Source: JBJXGV01 sp046160485
GTDB lineage: Bacteria; Orphanbacterota; Orphanbacteria; JBJXGV01
Assembly (NCBI GenBank): GCA_046160485.1
Contig: JBJXGV010000073.1
Coordinates: 87,330 to 151,329 of the forward strand
Direction of reading: 5' to 3'
DNA length: 64,000 nucleotides
Shown: in pieces, positions 55,898 through 62,946 of the stretch
Layout: each line of letters begins with the position of its first letter
How positions within the stretch are numbered: position 1 is the stretch's first letter
Program-made: the position numbers and the translations under genes
The notes under the pieces: model-generated
What the model was told of the DNA's origin: nothing
Databases searched by the model: none
What the model saw: the letters and a program-made list of their open reading frames with translations, nothing else

Positions 55898-56518
55898 TCA
55901 GAGAGGATTCGGGACGTCGACCTCGACTTCGTATTCGATCTGCAGGTTGATGCAGGTGATCCAGTCGAAGTCATCCGGGTCGCCCGACGTCGGCGGCGGT
56001 GTCGAAGTCCATTCCGCCTTGTAGGTGAACACCAGCGGCGGCGTCGGTCCGTCGGGATTCGCCTTGAGCGCCGTCAAGAACGTGTTGAGCTTCCCGTTCA
56101 CATATGTGAGCCCCGCGGAATTGAGCGTCAGCGTTCCGTCGCCCGATGTACCCGCTGTTCCGGTCTGGTTGTTCGGCACGTCGAAGCTCAGGACGAGCAC
56201 GTCATCGATCTCGACCGTGCCTTCGCGCTGCGCGTCGTGGCCCGAACTCCGCACGACCTCATAGCACCCGCCAGCGATCGCGATGCTCTTGATATCAGCG
56301 GGATCGATGTCAGCGTCGTCAAGCGCCTCGTCGATGATCGCGCCGGCGTCGATCGTGGAGTCGTCCATCGTCTCCGTGAACCCGCGCGACTGCCACTCCG
56401 CGGGAATGCTCGACCCGAGGACGGCGGAAACCTTGCGTTGCTCGAGCAAGCAGCTCTCGCCCTTCACGGCGAGACTGACGAGCAAGAGCCCCAATATCGA
56501 AAGAGTTCTCGAACGCAT
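55898..56518 (-). CDS. Secreted protein of unknown function
   Basis: The product is 206 aa. The ATG at 56518 lies after GGGGTG; a Sec signal (SILGLLLVSLAVKGESC) is present. The mature part is Asp-rich with a helix-like region (TMDDSTIDAGAIIDEALDDADIDPADIKS), then beta strands (GTVEIDDVLVLSFDVPN, LTYVNGKLNTFLTALKA) and a Pro-rich loop (TSTPPPTSGDPDDFDW). It contains four Cys that could pair. It begins 15 bases after the barrel gene upstream on the same strand and is likely its operon partner. No family was recognised. Confidence 0.72.
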   Translation of the reverse strand: MRSRTLSILGLLLVSLAVKGESCLLEQRKVSAVLGSSIPAEWQSRGFTETMDDSTIDAGAIIDEALDDADIDPADIKSIAIAGGCYEVVRSSGHDAQREGTVEIDDVLVLSFDVPNNQTGTAGTSGDGTLTLNSAGLTYVNGKLNTFLTALKANPDGPTPPLVFTYKAEWTSTPPPTSGDPDDFDWITCINLQIEYEVEVDVPNPL

Positions 56519-56533
56519 TTGTCTCACCCCTTC

Positions 56534-57460
56534 CTAAAGGCCCAGCCCGAGGCCGGCCGCGAAACTGGTCTGAGAGGCGATGTTCACCTCGCCGTTAAGA
56601 TGCAGGAATCCGAAGTGAAGGCCGAGACCCGCCGTGAAGTGTCCCGTCGTCTCGCGATCGAAGTCGAGATCGATTTCTTCCTCTTGGCCCGTGACGTCGG
56701 TCTTGTACGTGACATCCATGTCGAACGTGTCGATGGCGAGACCGCCGTACGGTTCGATAATCGGGAAGCGCTTGCTCACCTGAATGCCGAACGATTGCCC
56801 CTGCGCGACGAGGAGATCGTCGTCTCCGATTTGCAGCCGCTGATAGAAGAACATCGCCGACGCATCGACCGGAAGTCCGGGGAAGTACTGCGAGATGCTG
56901 TGCCGGCCGCCGATCCCGAATAGCGAAAGGTTGCCGAGCTCGCTGCTACCGCCATCGTTGGATTCTTCGCCGATGTCCACCGCGATGTAGCGAATCGTCG
57001 CCTCGGTGCCCATGACGCTTCCGATCGTTAGCTGCGGTACGGCGAGCGCGAAGTTGTCGATGTTGAATCCGCCGGGGAAGAGGAAGACCGCGCCGGTGCC
57101 GGGATCGGTGACGGCCACCGCGTCCTCGTCGCCGATGACGGTGGGAACTTCCTGCGAGAACTCGGCGGGGAAGTAGTCCTCGGTGACACCCATAAACGTC
57201 CGTTCGTCGTCGTCGAACTTCACGACCATCGCGCGTACGTCGAGGCGCGCATGAAATCCGGCGCGCGGGACGTGGCCCGACATATAGAGCCCGTCGCTCA
57301 GATTGCTTCCGATCGCATCCTTGAGCGGGTCCATGTACGCGACGCCGTTGGCGCCGGTGTACGAGGAGAGCAGCTCCTCGACCTGCGCGTGAGCATGCGC
57401 CGACATCGCGACGATCGCGAGTCCGGCGAATGCAACGGCACAAACTTTCCGAATCGACAT
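56534..57460 (-). CDS. Outer-membrane beta-barrel protein, DUF6588-like
   Basis: The product is 308 aa. GGGAGG precedes the ATG at 57460. Signal peptide VCAVAFAGLAIVAMSAHAHA. The mature N-terminus, VEELLSSYTGANGVAYMDPL, and the following SGHVPRAGFHARLDVRAMVV match the layout I know from DUF6588 proteins, which are predicted outer-membrane barrels. The C-terminus alternates as strands and ends in GLGL. Function is unknown; neighbours suggest envelope work. The 5' leader adjoins the 6S-like RNA gene, which ends 129 bases upstream of the start. Confidence 0.7.
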   Translation of the reverse strand: MSIRKVCAVAFAGLAIVAMSAHAHAQVEELLSSYTGANGVAYMDPLKDAIGSNLSDGLYMSGHVPRAGFHARLDVRAMVVKFDDDERTFMGVTEDYFPAEFSQEVPTVIGDEDAVAVTDPGTGAVFLFPGGFNIDNFALAVPQLTIGSVMGTEATIRYIAVDIGEESNDGGSSELGNLSLFGIGGRHSISQYFPGLPVDASAMFFYQRLQIGDDDLLVAQGQSFGIQVSKRFPIIEPYGGLAIDTFDMDVTYKTDVTGQEEEIDLDFDRETTGHFTAGLGLHFGFLHLNGEVNIASQTSFAAGLGLGL

Positions 57461-57589
57461 AGCAACCTCCCGTGCAATCACGCACGATCTCGGCTTTGCG
57501 CACGGCGCGCGAAAGCGCATTGAGTGATGTATCGGTTGCAAGCGAGGGAAAGATAAGCAGCGGGGCGGAGGACTGTCACGAAGAAAGAA

Positions 57590-57768
57590 ATGACCCCGCC
57601 GATGTCGGGCGACCGGCTACCTTTGACCCGGATGACTCCAGGTGGGTGCTCTCGGCACCGGCTCAAGTTACCCCGCGAGGGGCGTCCTTTACCCGATGCG
57701 ACTCAAGCTCCCAGGTAGATTCTGTTGGCTCAAAAATAGACCGACCGTCCCAAACACAGCAGGGTCAT
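57590..57768 (-). ncRNA. ssrS: 6S-like regulatory RNA
   Basis: The 395-base gap 57461-57855 holds this element on the minus strand. Its ends AUGACCC and GGGUCAU close a 12-bp stem that continues as a nearly unbroken helix (UGU/ACA, GGG/CCC, CGGUCGG/CCGGUCG). A large asymmetric central bubble includes UUUUUGAGCCAACAG on the 5' side. Two apical hairpins follow: CCCC-UCGC-GGGG (57671-57682) and GGUGC-CGAGA-GCACC (57645-57659), then ACCUGG-AGUCAU-CCGGGU. A rod of about 180 nt with a mid-length bubble is the 6S RNA plan, and CACCU...GGGUCAAAGG resembles the 3' half of E. coli 6S RNA. It would bind the housekeeping RNA polymerase holoenzyme. A U-rich tail (UUUCUUUCUU) follows the stem. The rest of the gap (57461-57589) shows nothing else. 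Confidence 0.68.
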
Positions 57769-57792
57769 GTTCAATTCACGACCACGTGCGCG

Positions 57793-57822
57793 AAGCTAGC
57801 ACGCGTGCGAATCGAGTGTCAA
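57793..57822 (-). promoter_or_regulatory. Promoter of the 6S-like RNA
   Basis: On the minus strand, a perfect TTGACA (57822-57817), 18-bp spacer and TAGCTT (57798-57793) preceded by TGC. The start would fall near 57786, about 18 bases ahead of the closing stem. Confidence 0.6.
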
Positions 57823-57855
57823 CGATTGCAGTGCTGCGCGCGACCGCGCGCGCAC

Positions 57856-58314
57856 TCAGCGCGCGAAAATCGGGAAGAGATCGCGCATCGAGAGGCGCGC
57901 GCGACGCGCGAGGAGTGCATGCGCGGCGGCGAACACGAGATCGATGAGTGCGAAGACGCTATAGGTCGCGGGGACGTGAAGCGCCGCGCCGTAGAGCGCG
58001 AGGTAAGCGCACCCCGCGAGTCGTGCGACGATCATCGCGCCGACGACTCCCGAGTAGCGTTGCGGATCGCGCCACGGCAAGAGATAGAACACGGGAAGAA
58101 TCGCAAGCAGAAGCGCGGCGAACTTGAAGTGAAACGGATCCGCCGGAGCGGGGAGCCGCATCGCGGCGAGGTGCTCCGGGCGCGCGGCAAAAATGAGAGC
58201 CGCTGCGATCCAGTCGTAGACGATGCCCGCAAGAATCGATGCGCGCAGTCCTGCCGTGCGCGCTCCGAGTCTTGCGTCGTGTTCGTGTTTCGTACTCTGT
58301 TCACTGGGCGCCAT
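57856..58314 (-). CDS. Small four-helix membrane protein
   Basis: The product is 152 aa. Four hydrophobic helices are visible (ASILAGIVYDWIAAALIFAA, FKFAALLLAILPVFYLLPW, VVGAMIVARLAGCAYLALYG, YSVFALIDLVFAAAHALLA), with a basic C-terminus. No catalytic motif. The ATG at 58314 directly abuts an inverted repeat that also covers the promoter of the divergent barrel gene. It is followed by the 6S-like RNA on the same strand. The function is unknown. Confidence 0.7.
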   Translation of the reverse strand: MAPSEQSTKHEHDARLGARTAGLRASILAGIVYDWIAAALIFAARPEHLAAMRLPAPADPFHFKFAALLLAILPVFYLLPWRDPQRYSGVVGAMIVARLAGCAYLALYGAALHVPATYSVFALIDLVFAAAHALLARRARLSMRDLFPIFAR

Positions 58315-58315
58315 G

Positions 58316-58344
58316 CGCGCGCGATGTTGTTACAATCGCGCGCG
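58316..58344. promoter_or_regulatory. Inverted repeat overlapping a TGn-extended promoter
   Basis: Arms CGCGCGCGAT (58316-58325) and ATCGCGCGCG (58335-58344) are exact reverse complements around a 9-bp spacer. TG-T-TACAAT (58328-58336) lies in the spacer and right arm and is a good extended -10 for the barrel gene at 58404. A repressor operator is one reading; a GC-palindrome by chance is another. Confidence 0.45.
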
Positions 58345-58403
58345 GCCTTCAAGCAGCGATCTCACACGCATTCCGCGTGCATGACGAAAGCGAGTAGCGA
58401 GCG

Positions 58404-59114
58404 ATGAACCTCACGAGAAAATTTCGGAGCGTGATCGTGATCGCGGGTGCGTCATTCGCCGTAACCGTGTCGGCCGCGACACCGCGGGCGCGGGCGGACG
58501 TCGGCGCGCTCATGAGCGTCGGCGCCGCGTTCATCGGGGCCGAAGACATCGATCGCATCGCGGGCGACCTCAACTTTGGATCTCTCTCGCCCGGCATCGA
58601 TGGCGGCGTCGTCGTGCAGATGGGCAACATCGATCGCGGATGGAGCGGCGCGTTCGGTCTCGATGCATTCTGGTCACGCCGCCGCCTCGACGACGTCAAC
58701 TTTCCGGACGACAGCGGCCCTGCGCGAAACGACCGCTCCTCGTTCTCCATGACGGCTGTCGGATTTCCAGCAAGCGTGGTGTACGCGCGTCCGCGGATGG
58801 GCGGGCGTCTCTGGGCGGGCGCGGGCATCGGCTACTACGCCGTCACCGTGCAGACGACGGCGAACATCGACGGCTCGAACGTCTTCCCGAACGACGGCTC
58901 GACGGAGGAGGGCGAACGCTCCGCGGACGGCTTCGGTCTCCACGCGACGCTCGGGTTCGAGCGCGCCACGCGCGCCGGTGGCATCGGCGGCGGCGTGCGC
59001 GGGCGACTCGCTCGCTTCGCGAACAACGAGGTGCGCGGCAGCTCCAACTTCGACGCCGATCTCTCCGGCGTTTCGATCTTTCTCTCCTACTCGGTGCGCC
59101 AAGCAAAAAAATAG
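58404..59114 (+). CDS. Outer-membrane beta-barrel protein
   Basis: The product is 236 aa. Sec signal SVIVIAGASFAVTVSAATPRARA. The mature protein alternates strands (WSGAFGLDAFWSR, FSMTAVGFPASVVYARPR, WAGAGIGYYAVTVQTTANI, GFGLHATLGFERAT, GIGGGVRGRLARF) and ends in an aromatic strand (SGVSIFLSYSVRQ), typical of small OmpA-like barrels. No periplasmic domain. The promoter at 58328-58336 and an overlapping palindrome suggest regulated expression. The function is unknown. Confidence 0.68.
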   Translation: MNLTRKFRSVIVIAGASFAVTVSAATPRARADVGALMSVGAAFIGAEDIDRIAGDLNFGSLSPGIDGGVVVQMGNIDRGWSGAFGLDAFWSRRRLDDVNFPDDSGPARNDRSSFSMTAVGFPASVVYARPRMGGRLWAGAGIGYYAVTVQTTANIDGSNVFPNDGSTEEGERSADGFGLHATLGFERATRAGGIGGGVRGRLARFANNEVRGSSNFDADLSGVSIFLSYSVRQAKK

Positions 59115-59142
59115 GCCCGCCGCGGCGCGTGCCGGGCGGGCC
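59114..59142 (-). terminator. Intrinsic terminator of the guaB-acetyltransferase transcript
   Basis: An 8-bp GC stem (GGCCCGCC at 59114-59121 with GGCGGGCC at 59135-59142), which on the minus strand is followed by UAUUUUUUU. It also lies directly after the barrel gene stop on the plus strand and may slow transcription both ways. Confidence 0.75.
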
Positions 59143-59182
59143 CTTCGTGCTTGCACTCGAACTCGCGCGATCGCGCCGCGCG

Positions 59183-59950
59183 CTAGATTTGCCGCGTGAA
59201 GATTCCCGTGTAGCTCACCGTTCTGAACCCGAAGCGTTTGTAGAGACGCTCGCCGGTCGAGCCGGTGATCGCTTGCAGCGTGACCGGAAGCCCCGCCGCG
59301 CGCGCGCGCCGCAACATCGTCTCGACGAGAGCCGATGCCACACCGCGATGCCTTCCGCCTTCCGAGGTCGCCACGTTGTAGATCCCCGCGATCTCCTCGC
59401 CGAGCACGAGCGTCCCGGTGCCGATCGGCTTGCCCGCGTCGCGCGCGAGGAACATCTCGGCGCTCGCCTCGGTCGACCGATCGTAGAAGCGCTCGAGCGC
59501 CGGAATCGTGGTCTTCGCCATGCCGTTCGCCTCGGCGAGCACGCCCGCCCACGCGCGGCGGTCGCGCTTCGCAATGCGCCCGACGGTGATGTGTTCATCG
59601 GGCCCCGGCGTCACCGGGTTCCACTCTTCGGCGTACATGATCGAAAGCGTTTCGTCGTTCCGCCGGAATCCGAAATCAAGCAAGAGGTCGATGAGATGCG
59701 GATCGACGCCAGAGAGGCTCAAGTAGATGCAGGGAACGCGCTCCCGATTCTGGAAACGCTCGATCATGTCGCGAAGCGTCTTCCCCGATAGCTTTTCATC
59801 ACCTTGAAGAGTCAGCGTGCGATTGAAGTGCGGCTCCGTCAGTTCCTTGCTGAACACACACGTGAGGCTGCCGATCGCCTCGCGATCCAAAACCCGTTGA
59901 AAGAACTCGCCGTCGATGGCGAGCAGTTCCGGAACGAGCATCACTGTCAC
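59183..59950 (-). CDS. GNAT-family N-acetyltransferase
   Basis: The product is 255 aa. The start is GTG at 59950 with GGAGG nine bases upstream. The C-terminal half is the GNAT fold with acetyl-CoA loop GIYNVATSEGGRHRGVASALVETMLRRARAAG and the LYKRFGFRTVSYTGIFTR end strand. The N-terminal half (SLTCVFSKELTEPHFNRTL, DPHLIDLLLDFGFRRNDETLSIMY) resembles a second, degenerate GNAT unit. It probably acetylates a small molecule or peptide. It begins 36 bases after guaB on the same strand and shares its terminator. Confidence 0.85.
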   Translation of the reverse strand: MTVMLVPELLAIDGEFFQRVLDREAIGSLTCVFSKELTEPHFNRTLTLQGDEKLSGKTLRDMIERFQNRERVPCIYLSLSGVDPHLIDLLLDFGFRRNDETLSIMYAEEWNPVTPGPDEHITVGRIAKRDRRAWAGVLAEANGMAKTTIPALERFYDRSTEASAEMFLARDAGKPIGTGTLVLGEEIAGIYNVATSEGGRHRGVASALVETMLRRARAAGLPVTLQAITGSTGERLYKRFGFRTVSYTGIFTRQI

Positions 59951-59986
59951 GTCAGAGTACCTCCAGGCGATTCATGGGACGTAAAA

Positions 59987-61459
59987 TCAGGAACCCCGCC
60001 GCCCGTAGTTCGGGGCTTCCCGCGTAATAATGACGTCGTGGGGATGGCTCTCCGCAAGACCCGCGTTCGTGATGCGAATGAAGCGCGCGTTCGCCGCCAT
60101 CTCCTCGAGGTTGCGTGCGCCGAGGTAACCCATCCCCGCGCGCAGTCCGCCGACGAGCTGAAAAAGCGTCTCGGCGATGCGGCCGCGATAAGGAACGCGT
60201 CCCTCGATTCCTTCCGGCACGAGTTTCGAAGACTCGACGCCTTCTTGTCCGTAGCGATCGCGCGATCCCTCGCCCATCGCTCCGATCGAACCCATGCCGC
60301 GATACACTTTGTACGAGCGGCCTTCGAAGAGCACCAGCTCGCCCGGCGATTCTTCGGTCCCGGCGAAGAGGCTGCCGATCATGACCGACTGCGCGCCCGC
60401 CGCGAGCGCCTTGACGATATCGCCCGAATACTTGATGCCGCCGTCCGCGATGAGCGGGACGCGCGCGCTTCGCGTCGCGGCGATGCAATCGAGAATCGCC
60501 GTGAGCTGCGGAACGCCGACCCCCGCGACGACGCGCGTGGTGCACGACGCGCCGGGGCCGATCCCAACCTTCACCGCGTCGACGCCGGCCTCGATCAAGT
60601 ACTCGGCGCCTTCGCGTGTGCCGACGTTGCCAGCGACGACGTCAGTCCCCTTCGCGATCGAGCGAACGAGTTTGACGGCGCGCCGCACGTTTTCCGTGTG
60701 GCCGTGTGCTGTATCGACGACGATCGCGTCGACCTCGGCGCGGACGAGCTTCTCGACGCGTTCCTCGAGATCGCGCCCCGTGCCGACGGCCGCCCCGACT
60801 CGCAGCCGCCCGTGCGCGTCTTTCGCGGCAAGCGGATGCTCCGTCGTCTTCTTGATGTCCTTCACGGTGATGAGGCCGCGCAGACGAAATTCACGATCGA
60901 CGATGGGGAGCTTTTCGATTCGATTCTTGTGCAGGATCGCCTTCGCCTCTTCGAGGGTCGTTCCCTCGGGAGCGGTCACGATGCGGTCCTTCGTCATCAC
61001 CTCCTCGATCAGTGCGTCGGTGCGTTCGACGAATCGAAGATCGCGGTTCGTGAGGATGCCGGCCAGGCGCTCGTTGCGCGTGATCGGTATCCCCGAGATG
61101 CGGTACTTCGACATGAGCGCGAGCGCCTCCGAGATCGGGCGCTCGGGCGAGAGCGTGATCGGGTCGCGGATCATCCCGCTTTCGGAACGCTTCACGCGGT
61201 CAACTTCGGCGGCCTGCTCCTCCGGCGTGAAATTGCGGTGAAGGATGCCCAGGCCCCCTTCGCGGGCCAGCGCAACGGCGAGCCGCGAGTCCGTGACGGT
61301 GTCCATCGCCGCCGAAACGATCGGGGTATTGAGGGCGATGTTCCGTGAAAAGAGGGTGACCGTGCTGACTTCGGTGGGAAGGACGCTCGACTGGGCAGGC
61401 GTAAGAAGTACGTCGTCGAATGTCAGGCCTTCCCGTTGCAGTCGTTCGTCCATAGTCAT
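59987..61459 (-). CDS. guaB: Inosine-5'-monophosphate dehydrogenase
   Basis: The product is 490 aa. GGAG lies 6 bases before the ATG at 61459. IMPDH signatures: [17 protein letters not shown], the tandem CBS pair ([22 protein letters not shown] and [20 protein letters not shown], residues about 90-205), [20 protein letters not shown] with the catalytic Cys, [22 protein letters not shown] and the flap [20 protein letters not shown]. It converts IMP to XMP, the first committed step of GMP synthesis. The promoter is well defined upstream. Confidence 0.97.
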   Translation of the reverse strand: MTMDERLQREGLTFDDVLLTPAQSSVLPTEVSTVTLFSRNIALNTPIVSAAMDTVTDSRLAVALAREGGLGILHRNFTPEEQAAEVDRVKRSESGMIRDPITLSPERPISEALALMSKYRISGIPITRNERLAGILTNRDLRFVERTDALIEEVMTKDRIVTAPEGTTLEEAKAILHKNRIEKLPIVDREFRLRGLITVKDIKKTTEHPLAAKDAHGRLRVGAAVGTGRDLEERVEKLVRAEVDAIVVDTAHGHTENVRRAVKLVRSIAKGTDVVAGNVGTREGAEYLIEAGVDAVKVGIGPGASCTTRVVAGVGVPQLTAILDCIAATRSARVPLIADGGIKYSGDIVKALAAGAQSVMIGSLFAGTEESPGELVLFEGRSYKVYRGMGSIGAMGEGSRDRYGQEGVESSKLVPEGIEGRVPYRGRIAETLFQLVGGLRAGMGYLGARNLEEMAANARFIRITNAGLAESHPHDVIITREAPNYGRRGS

Positions 61460-61499
61460 TGGGGCTCCATGGGACGGAGAACCGCCCGGGCTGTCGGGC

Positions 61500-61528
61500 A
61501 ATATAGGCGCGTGACATCGATGTTGCAA
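61500..61528 (-). promoter_or_regulatory. Promoter of guaB
   Basis: On the minus strand, TTGCAA (61528-61523), exactly 17 bp, and TATATT (61505-61500). The start near 61493 gives a leader of about 34 bases. Confidence 0.6.
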
Positions 61529-61658
61529 GCAGATTTCTTCCCGGTGATGGGGTCGGGCCCAAGATGCTGGGGGCGGGGGTATGGCGGGCTACGAGATCAT
61601 GGGTTTGCGGCGGTTGCGGGTGTCGGTCGGCTAACTTGGGATGGCGCCGGAAACGCGC

Positions 61659-61689
61659 CCCGTGCGGGCTCAAGGAATGCCCCCACGGG
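61659..61689 (+). promoter_or_regulatory. Leader hairpin with GGA in the loop
   Basis: CCCGTG (61659-61664) pairs with CACGGG (61684-61689), and inside it GGGC (61666-61669) pairs with GCCC (61679-61682) across one C-C mismatch. The loop is UCAAGGAAU. A smaller hairpin (GGCGC...GCGCC) lies just upstream. It sits 39 bases before the start of the DUF6982-like gene and could bind a CsrA-like protein or act as a leader element. Confidence 0.35.
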
Positions 61690-61728
61690 CCGATGACAGA
61701 GGACGTCTCGTGGAATCGGAGGGTGATC

Positions 61729-62133
61729 ATGGAGCGGCTTAAGGTCGTTGTTCGGCGGCTCGACGGGAAACTTCAGAAGGGGATCACGCACGATTTTAGT
61801 CCAGCGAAGCCGGCGTTCCACCTCGTCCCGCCGACCGCGACGCCTCGCGACGCGGGCGCCGAGGTCCAGCTTCGCGAGCTGAAGGCCGTCTTCTTCGTAA
61901 AGAGCTTCGAGGGGCAGCGGCTTCGCCCCAAGGAAAACGCGTTCAAAGACGGCGCGCGGCCGACCGGCCGGAAGGTGCGCGTGAAGTTTTCCGATGGCGA
62001 GGTGCTCGTCGGCTCGACGATGGGCTACGACCAGAAGCGCCAAGGATTCTTCGTGTTCCCCGCCGACGAAGGCTCGAACAACCTCAAGGCGTTCGTCGTC
62101 ACGTCCGCAGTGCAGCAGGTGAGCTTTATCTGA
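61729..62133 (+). CDS. DUF6982-like protein
   Basis: The product is 134 aa. The ATG at 61729 is preceded by GGAGGG at 6 bases. Two related halves are seen: KVVVRRLDGKLQKGITHDFS, then the pair LRELKAVFFVKSFEG and VRVKFSDGEVLVGSTMGYD with FFVFPADEGSNNLKAFVVT. I recognise the pattern of the uncharacterised family named DUF6982, small soluble proteins found near PilZ-like proteins. No catalytic residues; the fold is probably an SH3- or PilZ-like barrel. It is convergent with the SDR gene. Confidence 0.75.
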   Translation: MERLKVVVRRLDGKLQKGITHDFSPAKPAFHLVPPTATPRDAGAEVQLRELKAVFFVKSFEGQRLRPKENAFKDGARPTGRKVRVKFSDGEVLVGSTMGYDQKRQGFFVFPADEGSNNLKAFVVTSAVQQVSFI

Positions 62134-62141
62134 CGCGATGA

Positions 62142-62174
62142 GCGCGATGCGCCGCGGCTTGCGGCGTATCGCGC
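62142..62174. terminator. Bidirectional terminator hairpin
   Basis: A 14-bp stem with one G-U pair (62142-62155 with 62161-62174) and a 5-nt loop, placed between the convergent stops at 62133 and 62182. No clear U-run on either side. Confidence 0.55.
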
Positions 62175-62181
62175 GACATCG

Positions 62182-62946
62182 TTACCGCCGCAAGCGGTAG
62201 CCTCCCTCGATCGGAATCGTCGCGCCGGTGACGTGGTTCGCGCGCGCGTCGACGAGCGACAAGACGATCCACGCGACATCCTCGGGCTTGCCCACCTTGC
62301 GCAGCGGAATCTCCGCCGTGAGCTTCGCGAGAAAATCGCCGGTGAGGCGCTGCGCGGACATCTCCGTGACGGTCCAGCCGGGCGCCACCGAGTTCACGGT
62401 GATACCGAACGGTCCGAGTTCGACCGCGAGTGCGCGCGTGATCCCGTCGATTCCCGCCTTCGTCGCCGCATAGTTCGAGTGGAGCGGCTCGCCGATGAGC
62501 GACGCGGTCGACGAGAGGTTCACGATCCGGCCCCAGCGTTTGCGCTTCATCATCGGGACGACCTCGCGCGTGACGTACATCGCACTCGCGAGGTTCGTCG
62601 CGAACGATTCCGCGATCGTCGCGTCGGTCATCTCCTCGATCGCGGAACCCGTCCACTTCCCCGCGTTGTTGACGAGGATGTCGATCTCGCCGAGCGCGGC
62701 GACGGCGCGGTCGACGACGGCGCGCGCGGAGATCGGATCGGAGACGTCGCCGCCCGCGAGCGCGGCGCGCCCGCCCGCCGCGGTGATTTCGGCGACGAGG
62801 CCTTCCGCGAGCGATGACGATTTGCGGTAGTTCACCGCGACCGCGGCGCCGGCGTCGGCGAGCATGCGCGCGATCACGCGCCCGATGCCGCGCGAGGAGC
62901 CGGTCACGAGCGCGACGCGCCCGGAAAGATCAATCGAGATGGCCAT
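62182..62946 (-). CDS. Short-chain dehydrogenase/reductase, FabG-like
   Basis: The product is 254 aa. The start at 62946 has GGAGG upstream and lies within the end of the YfhO-like gene. Classical SDR motifs: cofactor loop LVTGSSRGIGRVIARML, NNAG motif DILVNNAGKWTG, catalytic Ser-Tyr-Lys in VNLSSTASLIGEPLHSNYAATKAG, and the end IPIEGGYRLRR. The best match in layout is 3-oxoacyl-ACP reductase (NADPH). The lone context does not show a fatty acid operon, so the physiological substrate is open. Confidence 0.9.
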   Translation of the reverse strand: MAISIDLSGRVALVTGSSRGIGRVIARMLADAGAAVAVNYRKSSSLAEGLVAEITAAGGRAALAGGDVSDPISARAVVDRAVAALGEIDILVNNAGKWTGSAIEEMTDATIAESFATNLASAMYVTREVVPMMKRKRWGRIVNLSSTASLIGEPLHSNYAATKAGIDGITRALAVELGPFGITVNSVAPGWTVTEMSAQRLTGDFLAKLTAEIPLRKVGKPEDVAWIVLSLVDARANHVTGATIPIEGGYRLRR

